This document shows positions 1 to 6,003 of a DNA stretch of 8,932 nt, in pieces. Position numbers and translations under genes: made by a program. Each line of letters begins with the position of its first letter. The stretch's first letter is position 1. This stretch comes from Mariprofundus sp. (GTDB taxonomy: Bacteria; Pseudomonadota; Zetaproteobacteria; Mariprofundales; Mariprofundaceae). Where the stretch lies: positions 1 through 8,932 of the forward strand of contig JAUZQH010000079.1 of assembly GCA_030951065.1 (NCBI GenBank). The letters run 5' to 3'. The notes beneath the pieces were generated by a model. That model did not search any database, was not told the origin of the DNA, and worked only from the letters and a program-made list of their open reading frames with translations.

Positions 1-671
1 GTTACCTTATTCGTATTAAACAGGAACCGAAAAAGTTTTTTATTCTGCCATTTCAAGGTTTCGACAAGCAATACACCGAACAGGGCTCCCATTGAGGCCA
101 GCAGCAGGGCAACGGCAGGCCCAAACAGCCACATAATACTGGCTTCCGCCGCTTGCGGGCCCATCTCGACAGTACGAAAACCCATGATAATCCACGCAGG
201 TGGGTAAGCCAGTGCCCCCAGCCCGAATGTCCAGCCGAGTAACTTTTTCCAGCATGATTTCAGCGATGTGAAAGCAACAATTAACAGAAGGGCTGCAATG
301 AGGGTGCCAATGCCCATAAAGTGGATATGACCACGTAGTAATCGTTGCATGGCATCCCTGGCCAGGCTGCCGGAATGTGAGTGCTGGGCACTGGCTGAGT
401 GCCCGCCGCCAGCAGCATGAGGGGCTGTCGATGCATGGCTATGGTCGGCAGGCATGTTTGAGGGATGATCATGCAGTGAGTTCATAGCTACCATACTCAT
501 ATCTTCCAGCAAATACTGCAATCGGGACTGCTGAATCTTTTCTTCCTGGGCCTCAAACGCGCCATGAAGCTGTTCGTGGTGGGTTGCAATATATGCAGCC
601 CAGAGCGCCCCCAGCATCAGCGCCAATACAGCGATTAACAATCCATGCTGAACATCTTTTATATTATTCAT
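1..671 (-). CDS. Histidine-rich multi-spanning membrane protein, 3' end cut by window edge
   Basis: An open frame starts at ATG 669-671 and runs without a stop to the left edge, giving 223 visible residues. AGGGAAGG just upstream is a usable ribosome binding site. Residues about 10-29 form a first membrane segment, followed by a hydrophilic region with many histidines (H67, H69, H77, H79, H85, H91, H97, H99) and several methionines. Three further hydrophobic segments follow at about 119-137, 145-165 and 180-204. The HIH pair at 115-117, at the start of the second segment, could bind metal or haem. I do not recognise the family. The His/Met-rich loop fits the metal theme of the neighbourhood and could be a periplasmic metal-binding loop, but that is inference. 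The gene is separated from the 60-residue gene upstream by about 190 bp. Two shorter frames inside it are out-of-frame shadows. Confidence 0.8.
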   Translation of the reverse strand, partial: MNNIKDVQHGLLIAVLALMLGALWAAYIATHHEQLHGAFEAQEEKIQQSRLQYLLEDMSMVAMNSLHDHPSNMPADHSHASTAPHAAGGGHSASAQHSHSGSLARDAMQRLLRGHIHFMGIGTLIAALLLIVAFTSLKSCWKKLLGWTFGLGALAYPPAWIIMGFRTVEMGPQAAEASIMWLFGPAVALLLASMGALFGVLLVETLKWQNKKLFRFLFNTNKV

Positions 672-860
672 AGCCTTCCCTTTTTGAATCAATGATCCTG
701 TTCACGTTATCCGAGAGACACTTCGAATCATTCTTTTGTTCAGTTTTACAGGTAGTACAACGTTTGCGGCACTTACTTACGATTCAATAGCACAATAACA
801 GTGCTCACTGCTCATCAGACAATGTCGTGCAAAAGGAGGCAAGCGCCGAACACAGCCCGT
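672..860. other. Non-coding spacer upstream of the His-rich membrane protein
   Basis: This 189 bp stretch separates the 60-residue gene from the His-rich membrane protein gene. It has no convincing coding frame and no hairpin with a T-tract. It presumably carries the promoter of the downstream gene, but I could not find a clean -35/-10 pair or a sigma-54 element on the minus strand. A short inverted pair (AGCAC ... GTGCT) lies near 788-804 and is too weak to call. Confidence 0.4.
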
Positions 861-1043
861 TCATGCCTTTTGTTGCAGCTTCCGGCCACGCCGGTTAACA
901 AATTTGCTATATTGGTAGTAGGAAATGCAAATGACAGTCAGCACAAGAAAAATAATGCCATACATGATGTAGACGTCTTCATTCTGGTAATTGATGGAAT
1001 CTTCAACAAATGATCCGAATGAAATATTTTCGTTGGTATGCAT
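861..1043 (-). CDS. Small single-pass membrane protein, 60 aa, unknown function
   Basis: The frame starts at ATG 1041-1043 and stops at TGA 861-863. A strong Shine-Dalgarno GGAGG (1048-1052) sits four bases ahead of the start, which is the main argument that it is translated. The protein has an acidic N-terminal segment of about 26 residues, one hydrophobic helix (about residues 27-44, containing IIFLVLTVICIS) and a basic C-terminal tail (RRGRK). By the positive-inside rule the N-terminus would be outside and the tail cytoplasmic. The layout resembles small accessory subunits of respiratory complexes such as CcoQ, but I see no diagnostic motif and make no family assignment. It begins 66 bp after the stop of the porin-cytochrome gene, just past a strong terminator, so it depends on read-through or on its own promoter inside the preceding 3' end. 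Its base composition is AT-richer than that of its neighbours. Confidence 0.65.
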   Translation of the reverse strand: MHTNENISFGSFVEDSINYQNEDVYIMYGIIFLVLTVICISYYQYSKFVNRRGRKLQQKA

Positions 1044-1047
1044 TCAA

Positions 1048-1052
1048 CCTCC
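1048..1052 (-). promoter_or_regulatory. Ribosome binding site of the 60 aa membrane protein
   Basis: GGAGG read on the minus strand, four bases (TTGA) before ATG 1041-1043. It lies between the terminator T-tract (1068-1074) and the start codon, so a transcript reading past or starting after the terminator would carry it. Confidence 0.65.
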
Positions 1053-1066
1053 ATTCCATTTGAACT

Positions 1067-1099
1067 TAAAAAAAGCGGGAGCTCAATGAGCTCCCGCTT
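1067..1099 (-). terminator. Strong rho-independent terminator after the porin-cytochrome gene
   Basis: Bases 1073-1099 form a near-perfect inverted repeat: arms AAGCGGGAGCTCA and TGAGCTCCCGCTT around one central base (realistically a 12 bp stem with a 3-base loop). On the minus strand the stem runs into a T-tract (complement of the A run at 1068-1074). The hairpin begins 11 bp after the TAA stop at 1110-1112. On the plus strand there is no T-tract, so it acts in one direction only. Confidence 0.92.
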
Positions 1100-1109
1100 G
1101 GCTTAGGCT

Positions 1110-2501
1110 TTACAGGGCAAAATCAAACCCGGCAATGATCGTATTGAGCGCATTCTGCTGTCTGACAACAGTTTTACCCGCCATCATATTCATACCCATC
1201 GATGTCACCAGATTTGTCGTGTGCGTATAGGTCACGAAACCCTGTACGTTTTGCGCCAGCTGGTACAGACCGTAGGCAGTGTAATTATTTGTTGCCTTTG
1301 GCCGCACTTTGGTAAAGCCGCCCATTTTCAGGTCAACACGGGATTGATCCCATTTCACACCAAACAGCAGGCCATCCTGCACAAGATACTCCGCGACAAT
1401 AGTGAATGCTCTCACATCCAGCTTTTCAGTACCGGGAGCAGTACTGCGGTTATTACCAAACGTAGCCGCACCCCAAATCTGGAACGGCTCACCATAATTC
1501 AAGGCAAAATCCACGCCATAACGTGTAACATTCTTGAATTGCATCACATTGGCCGTTGTTAATCCCGGCGCTCCCATGGCCATCAGCATGGCGTTCTCAC
1601 CACCGAATGCATCACTGCCATAGTTGGTGGCCCGATAGCCATAGATACCAATAATATAGTTATCAGCGATTTCCTGCGCCAGCCGGCCATAAAATGCATT
1701 GGAAACCTTGTTGTTCTGGACGCTGTTTTTTCCATAGGTGAAGGCAGAAAGATTATATAGCGTACCAACCCCGGAGTCGCCATTGGTTGTACCATGGATG
1801 CTGATACCATCACCCATCATCAGCATGGTACCGCCAGCCATCTGCGCCGCATCTACAGCCCCAAAACCCAATGGTCGGCGGGACATCATGGTCATACCAT
1901 AACCGACATCATTCTGAACCCTGCCGAAACGGACTTTGAGCAGGTCGTTTACATAATACAGACCTTCTGCCATGCCAATACCATTCTGGTTGGCATCAAT
2001 CCACCAGCCGAAATTGTCATAGGAACCGGATGAAATCAGACCCAGCTCACCAAAACCGATTTTGCGATTCGAGGTCCATTGTCCTGTAGCCGGATCCTGA
2101 ACCAGGGCACCATCGAGCATGCCCATGCGATGACCGGGCATCACGACATTCCCATCATCAGCCATAATCGGACCGGCTCCCGAGTACAACACCTGTGTTC
2201 TCAGCGTGAACGGGAAGTTGCTGGCAAATACTGCTGCCGGAGATTCATCACCGGTATCGACATTTTTGCCCGGACCGCCCTGCATATCCAGGTCCTCTTT
2301 GCCCGCTTCAAAGCGGAAACCGCGTTCACGGAATGCCACGCCCATCTTGCTCAACTTGGGGAACATCGTATGGCATGCGTTGCACGACATGCCATATTTC
2401 CGGGCAAAGACCGGAATTGCATCAGCATCTTTCGCCCAGAATGCGAGCGTACCCACAAGGGTGAAAGCGCCGACAACGGTAGTCATCATTATTTTTTTCA
2501 T
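1110..2501 (-). CDS. Exported single-haem cytochrome with porin-like beta-barrel (Cyc2-like layout)
   Basis: The protein is 463 residues when started at ATG 2499-2501. This start is preferred because GGAGGG lies 10 bases upstream and the following MKKIMM leads straight into a signal peptide; a longer frame to 2645 adds 48 residues without signal character. The signal peptide runs to about residue 28 (cleavage after DADA). A single c-type haem site, CNACH, follows at residues 40-44, within FARKYGMSCNACH. The remaining 400 or so residues are rich in alternating hydrophobic, aromatic and glycine positions, with no other CXXCH, and end in GFDFAL, like an outer-membrane barrel. One haem near the mature N-terminus followed by a barrel is the architecture of Cyc2-type porin-cytochromes, which carry electrons across the outer membrane in iron oxidisers. 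I infer a related role but cannot tell true Cyc2 from other porin-cytochromes without alignment. It lies downstream of an NtrC-type regulator and ends at a strong terminator. Confidence 0.85.
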   Translation of the reverse strand: MKKIMMTTVVGAFTLVGTLAFWAKDADAIPVFARKYGMSCNACHTMFPKLSKMGVAFRERGFRFEAGKEDLDMQGGPGKNVDTGDESPAAVFASNFPFTLRTQVLYSGAGPIMADDGNVVMPGHRMGMLDGALVQDPATGQWTSNRKIGFGELGLISSGSYDNFGWWIDANQNGIGMAEGLYYVNDLLKVRFGRVQNDVGYGMTMMSRRPLGFGAVDAAQMAGGTMLMMGDGISIHGTTNGDSGVGTLYNLSAFTYGKNSVQNNKVSNAFYGRLAQEIADNYIIGIYGYRATNYGSDAFGGENAMLMAMGAPGLTTANVMQFKNVTRYGVDFALNYGEPFQIWGAATFGNNRSTAPGTEKLDVRAFTIVAEYLVQDGLLFGVKWDQSRVDLKMGGFTKVRPKATNNYTAYGLYQLAQNVQGFVTYTHTTNLVTSMGMNMMAGKTVVRQQNALNTIIAGFDFAL

Positions 2502-2560
2502 TGGGTTTATACCCTCCATTTCATTTTCTACTCTCGCAAAAAGAGCGATACCTGATTTAA

Positions 2561-2576
2561 AGAAAGTTTGCTGCCA
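2561..2576 (-). promoter_or_regulatory. Possible sigma-54 -24/-12 element of the porin-cytochrome gene
   Basis: Minus-strand TGGCAGCAAACTTTCT resembles the consensus TGGCACG-N4-TTGCW. The -24 TGGCA is intact, the spacing is correct and TT-CT of the -12 box matches, but the usual G of the -12 GC is a T. It would place the transcript start near 2550, giving a leader of about 50 bases. A second near miss, AGGCAATATCTTTGAT at 2641-2656, keeps the -24 GG and -12 TTG but has GA instead of GC. The adjacent sigma-54 activator gene and upstream dyads make such a promoter plausible. The sequence match alone does not establish it. Confidence 0.3.
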
Positions 2577-2671
2577 GAAGCAGGCGGGCATGGCTGAAAT
2601 GGGGTTTTCCGAATTTTGTACAATAAAAACAACAGGTTGTATCAAAGATATTGCCTGGCAGGCAGCGGGGT

Positions 2672-2691
2672 TATTCCCGAATATGGGAATA
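2672..2691. repeat. Perfect dyad TATTCCC-N6-GGGAATA, possible activator site
   Basis: Arms of 7 bp (TATTCCC / GGGAATA) surround the 6 bp spacer GAATAT. The dyad lies between the regulator gene and the porin-cytochrome gene, about 100 bp upstream of the sigma-54-like element at 2561-2576. Its centre is 31 bp from that of the second dyad, about three helical turns. There is no T-tract on either side, so it is more likely a protein site than a terminator. Confidence 0.45.
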
Positions 2692-2702
2692 TACGGTTTG
2701 CC

Positions 2703-2722
2703 CGCTCTCAGTATTGAGAGCG
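2703..2722. repeat. Perfect dyad CGCTCTCA-N4-TGAGAGCG, possible activator site or RNA hairpin
   Basis: Arms of 8 bp (CGCTCTCA / TGAGAGCG) surround GTAT. It begins 24 bp after the stop of the regulator gene (2747-2749). As RNA it would be an 8 bp stem with a tetraloop, but no U-tract follows on the minus strand (GGGC follows), so it is a poor intrinsic terminator. As DNA it has the size and position of an upstream activator site for the NtrC-type regulator. Its sequence differs from that of the dyad at 2672-2691, so at most one of the two need be that regulator's site. Confidence 0.45.
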
Positions 2723-2746
2723 TCGTATCGTTATCTTCTCAAGATT

Positions 2747-4027
2747 TCAGCCTTCCAGTTTACGGTACAGGGTGGATAATCCAATTCCCAGTCGCCTGGC
2801 TGCGATAGCCTTGTCTCCACCGCAGTCTGCAATAACGCGTTTGGCCCATGAATGTTCAAAGCGACTTATCGCTTCCGCGAGTGTTAAATCCAGATCGTCC
2901 TCGATCGAGTCGTCACCGAAAATCAGAGCCCGTTCAAGATAGTTTTTCAATTCCCGGACATTTCCCTTCCACATCCGCTGCTGAACCTGCTCGGCGATAG
3001 CCAGTGGCATATGCTCTGTCGGACGCCCCATCTCTGTAGCCAGTTCACGATAAATGCTCTCGGCCAGTGGCAATAAATCATCCGGCCGATTACGCAGGGG
3101 AGGGACTTCAATCGAGAGCACAGACAGTCTGTAATAGAGGTCCTGACGGAAGGCCCGATTTTCAATCATTTGTTCGAGCATCACATTGGTGGCGGCAATG
3201 ACCCTGCCTTTAAAATGAAGATTCCTGGTGCTGCCCAGTGGTCGAAACGCTCCGTCATCCAGCGTATGCAGCAATTTCGCCTGCAATTGCATCGGCATTT
3301 CACCGATTTCATCCAGAAACAGCGTGCCTTCGCCAACTTCTTCAAACAGTCCCTTGTGGTTTTTATCAGCACCGGTAAAGGCACCCCTGCGATAACCGAA
3401 TAATTCGGATTCGAGCAGGTTTTCAGGAATAGAAGCGCAATTGATGCTCACAAACGGGTGTTTGCTACGCTGACTGCTTGCATGCACCAGTTTGGCCAGC
3501 ATACCTTTACCCACACCGGTTTCTCCGGTGATCAGCAACGGAGCATTCGAACCGGATGCCTTGGCCGCCAGCCGTCTGATTCGCTGCATCGGTACGGAGT
3601 CCCCCAGCACAGCCAGCCTGCCTTCGGCCAGTTTGCGTTCGGATTTTCGTGCAATCTGAGCTTTGAGGTTCTGCAGCTCTTCAAGCCGCTTTAAACGGGC
3701 AAACAGCTCATCAAAACGCAGGGGTTTTGAGACATAATCGTAAGCGCCTGCCTGAATGGCCTGCATAGCCACATCGCGGCTACCGAAGGCAGTCATGAAG
3801 ATAAACGGAATATCGATCCCTTTATGTTGGCAATAACGCAGTGCAGTGAAACCATCGCCATCCGGAAGGTTGATGTCCGACAGCACAACCGAAGGGGCCT
3901 CAGACTCAATCATGCTGATACCCTGTTGCATGGTTTCGGCTTCCAGCAGATCGTATGCCTCCTCAGCCAGCATCTGGGCAATGCCTTCACGGATGCGCCG
4001 TTCATCTTCAATGATCAGAATCAGCAT
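2747..4027 (-). CDS. NtrC-family sigma-54-dependent response regulator
   Basis: This 426-residue regulator starts at ATG 4025-4027, chosen because AGGAGG lies five bases upstream and the receiver domain begins directly (MLILIIEDE); a longer frame to 4108 lies within the kinase gene and has no domain. Receiver domain, residues 1-118: acidic pocket E7/D8, phospho-acceptor D51 (DINLPDGDG), T79 and K101. AAA+ domain, about 140-370: Walker A GETGVGKG (168-175), the sigma-54 contact loop GAFTGA (215-220), Walker B LFLDE (236-240) and the arginine-finger region FRQDLYYRL. A Fis-type helix-turn-helix occupies about 403-424. All key residues are present, so it should be an active, phosphorylation-controlled activator of sigma-54 RNA polymerase. 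It overlaps the kinase gene by 20 bp and is clearly its partner. Copper operons usually carry OmpR-type regulators instead. Likely targets are the porin-cytochrome promoter downstream and perhaps the cop operon; this is inferred from position. Confidence 0.95.
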   Translation of the reverse strand: MLILIIEDERRIREGIAQMLAEEAYDLLEAETMQQGISMIESEAPSVVLSDINLPDGDGFTALRYCQHKGIDIPFIFMTAFGSRDVAMQAIQAGAYDYVSKPLRFDELFARLKRLEELQNLKAQIARKSERKLAEGRLAVLGDSVPMQRIRRLAAKASGSNAPLLITGETGVGKGMLAKLVHASSQRSKHPFVSINCASIPENLLESELFGYRRGAFTGADKNHKGLFEEVGEGTLFLDEIGEMPMQLQAKLLHTLDDGAFRPLGSTRNLHFKGRVIAATNVMLEQMIENRAFRQDLYYRLSVLSIEVPPLRNRPDDLLPLAESIYRELATEMGRPTEHMPLAIAEQVQQRMWKGNVRELKNYLERALIFGDDSIEDDLDLTLAEAISRFEHSWAKRVIADCGGDKAIAARRLGIGLSTLYRKLEG

Positions 4028-5546
4028 GCTTGCCTCCTGTCGATACGGGCAAAGAGATTCTGAACGTGCATCCATCAGAATCATTGGCAAACAACAACAG
4101 GTCGCCATCCATCTGTCGGATCAAATCACGGCTGATGGATAGCCCCAGACCTGTGCCTTCCCCCTTTTTTTTGGTTGAAAACATCGGAGAAAAGATTTCC
4201 TCAACATACTGTGGATCGATACCACAGCCCTGATCGGACACATCGAGCAACACGCACCCGTCCAGTATTGCTGTCTCGATCCTGACAACAGAAGATTCCG
4301 GAGATGCATCAATCGCGTTAAGCAGCAGGTTCACCAGCACCTGTCTCAACATATCTTCACTGCCGGGTATGGATTCGATGTCTGTGCCGGGGTTGTATTC
4401 CAACTTCACAAAGCGGGCTTTTTTTGCCAATCCAACCAGCTGCATCGAACTCTCGATGACTGTTCTCAGGTGAATCATCTCATGCGACATCTGTGAAGGT
4501 CTGCCGAACTCCAGAATATTGCGTATAATCGTTTCTGTCCGGAGCAGTTCCCGGGAAACATTTTTCAACTGTGATGCTACTTCATCATGGCGGCCTGATT
4601 TGAGCTTATGTGCAGCAATGTCCAGTGATACGGAAGCCGCTGCCAGGGGGTTGCCGACTTCATGGGCAATATTGGCGGTCATCAGCCCCAGAGCCTGCAT
4701 TTTTTCCTGATGCGCCTGTAAACTGCGGGCCTGAACCAGTTCGTCCTGATGCTTCCGGATGGATGCCCCCATAATATTCAGGGCTCGCGACAGATCTCCA
4801 ATTTCGTTATCGCCAAACTCAGGGCCGGGGTCCATGATATGTTTCCTGTCCAGGCTACCCTGGCCAATTCTGGCGACTCTGGAACGCAGGGTGACCAGCG
4901 GTCGAATCACACGCAGATACATATAGGAGGTGAAGCCGGCCAGCAGGGCAAACAGAACCACCAGTGAACCGATGAAGTCCCCGCGCATATCCAGATGCAG
5001 CCCGGATACAAAACGCATGGCATCGTTGACCGATGCATCCATGTCATGGTGTTTCTGCATCAGTACCCGTGAAAGGGCGGCCAGCTTTTCATCCATTTCC
5101 TGCATCAGGATGGGGCCTACCATATTGCCTGTGGCAAAGGGCAGTGCAAACACCTGTTCGGCATCTTTGTTGATACCATCTACTGCACGCAGAATTTGAG
5201 TAACATCAACCCCCTGCCCGGCAACATTATCGATACCTCTGTGCAACCTCGGCATCGCAGCCCGATAGTTGTTGATATGCCGTTCCGAACCGGTGATCAG
5301 AAAATCATGGACATAGGCAGCCTGTCTGCGCACCGCCAGTTCCAATTCATGCAATGCATGGCTTTTATGATTCACTGATTCGAGTTGAAGAGCACGGTTA
5401 TGGATAATTGAAATATCCCTGAGCTGATCCCAGCCGACAAATGCAATCACGAAAAACACCGCCAGCAACCATGCGGCGACCACCCCGGACAGACCACGAA
5501 AAAAATTCATCGGCTTACAGCATTCGAAGGGCAGACGTGATGGCAT
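4008..5546 (-). CDS. Membrane sensor histidine kinase (HAMP, HisKA, HATPase)
   Basis: The protein is 512 residues from ATG 5544-5546. An alternative ATG at 5508-5510 (MNFFRG) would give 500 residues; neither has a strong ribosome binding site. TM1 spans about residues 20-39 and TM2 about 190-213. They enclose a roughly 150-residue periplasmic, mostly helical sensor region with many His and Met residues, resembling four-helix-bundle sensors. A HAMP linker follows at about 212-265. The phospho-acceptor is H295 in AHEVGNPLA. The ATPase domain has the N-box LLLNAIDAS (N410), the G1 box DVSDQGCGI (435-443) and the G2 box GEGTGLGLSI (462-471). This is the NtrB/ZraS-like kinase type that pairs with NtrC-family regulators. 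It overlaps the regulator gene by 20 bp and follows the small Cys-rich protein gene by 55 bp. Periplasmic metal or redox sensing is inferred from the operon; the signal itself cannot be read from the sequence. Confidence 0.95.
   Translation of the reverse strand: MPSRLPFECCKPMNFFRGLSGVVAAWLLAVFFVIAFVGWDQLRDISIIHNRALQLESVNHKSHALHELELAVRRQAAYVHDFLITGSERHINNYRAAMPRLHRGIDNVAGQGVDVTQILRAVDGINKDAEQVFALPFATGNMVGPILMQEMDEKLAALSRVLMQKHHDMDASVNDAMRFVSGLHLDMRGDFIGSLVVLFALLAGFTSYMYLRVIRPLVTLRSRVARIGQGSLDRKHIMDPGPEFGDNEIGDLSRALNIMGASIRKHQDELVQARSLQAHQEKMQALGLMTANIAHEVGNPLAAASVSLDIAAHKLKSGRHDEVASQLKNVSRELLRTETIIRNILEFGRPSQMSHEMIHLRTVIESSMQLVGLAKKARFVKLEYNPGTDIESIPGSEDMLRQVLVNLLLNAIDASPESSVVRIETAILDGCVLLDVSDQGCGIDPQYVEEIFSPMFSTKKKGEGTGLGLSISRDLIRQMDGDLLLFANDSDGCTFRISLPVSTGGKHADSDH
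4033..4038 (-). promoter_or_regulatory. Ribosome binding site fixing the response regulator start
   Basis: AGGAGG on the minus strand, five bases before ATG 4025-4027. It lies inside the last codons of the kinase gene and supports the short start of the regulator over the longer frame, as well as translational coupling. Confidence 0.8.
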
Positions 5547-5601
5547 GATTCCAGCATTCGGTTTTGCGATCAGGGCGCCGGCGTATTGTTACTTCAATCA
5601 T

Positions 5602-6003
5602 TTAATTGCCCTTTTTAGCAGCTTTCATCTTGTCTGTGTGTAAAGCATAGCTGTTGAAATTCGCCTGATTCTCAAAATAGAACACGTTACCATCAGGTAA
5701 TGCCCCGATCACGGCAGAAGCCTTGTCCACCGCATGCCCGTTCACCGGGTCGATTGCCTGCCGTTCAGCAGCATCATTGGTAAGCGTGCTGACACACATC
5801 TTGCAGCAGCCGTAATAGACCTTGCCATGAACCGGGATGGGAATCTGTTTTTTGCCCATGAACGCATCATTAACCATACAGACCTGCTCGGTTGGCACGC
5901 GCTTCAATTCCGATGCCTGAGCCTGGGACATACCGGCCTGATAGCTCGCCATCAGCACAACGGCGAGTGCCAGCAAACCCGGAAGGCTTTTAAATCTTGT
6001 CAT
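5602..6003 (-). CDS. Small periplasmic Cys-rich TRASH/YHS-like metal-binding protein
   Basis: The 133-residue protein starts at ATG 6001-6003 (AGGGGAT about five bases upstream), inside the end of the nuclease-like gene. A longer frame to 6072 adds 23 residues and would bury the signal peptide. The signal peptide covers about residues 1-30, cleaved after AQA. The mature part carries C42, then GCCKMC at 65-70 (C66, C67, C70). The pattern C-x23-C-x3-C is close to the TRASH metal-binding motif. A second, YHS-like half follows (DPVNGHAV ... GNVFYFENQANFNSYA, about 85-120) without cysteines. The family is linked to heavy-metal sensing and trafficking, so I infer periplasmic binding of copper or a similar soft metal. 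Its place between copAB and the sensor kinase suggests a chaperone, a scavenger, or a ligand-presenting partner of the kinase. NosL-like chaperones are an alternative, but no lipobox is seen. Confidence 0.8.
   Translation of the reverse strand: MTRFKSLPGLLALAVVLMASYQAGMSQAQASELKRVPTEQVCMVNDAFMGKKQIPIPVHGKVYYGCCKMCVSTLTNDAAERQAIDPVNGHAVDKASAVIGALPDGNVFYFENQANFNSYALHTDKMKAAKKGN

Noticed and set aside
805..864. Nineteen-codon frame overlapping the stop of the 60 aa gene as ATGA
   Set aside because: It is very short and lacks a recognisable composition or motif. An ATGA overlap alone is not enough to call a gene.
2502..2645. N-terminal extension of the porin-cytochrome to 2645
   Set aside because: The extra 48 residues have no signal character and cover the sigma-54-like element and leader. 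The start at 2501 has a ribosome binding site and a proper signal peptide.
2703..2722. Hairpin after the regulator gene as an intrinsic terminator
   Set aside because: The stem is good but no T-tract follows on the minus strand, so it is listed as a dyad instead.
2079..2808. Plus-strand open frames of 158 and 200 codons opposite the start of the porin-cytochrome gene and its upstream region
   Set aside because: They lie mainly antisense to a gene with a clear signal peptide and haem motif. They show no domain-like features or ribosome binding sites and are explained as shadows.
4028..4108. N-terminal extension of the response regulator inside the kinase gene
   Set aside because: The receiver domain begins at the ATG at 4027, which has an AGGAGG site. 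The extension is the kinase gene read in another frame.
5511..5546. Repeated CGAATGCTG just upstream of each of the two possible kinase starts
   Set aside because: Two 9-base copies 36 bp apart without other similarity are likely chance.
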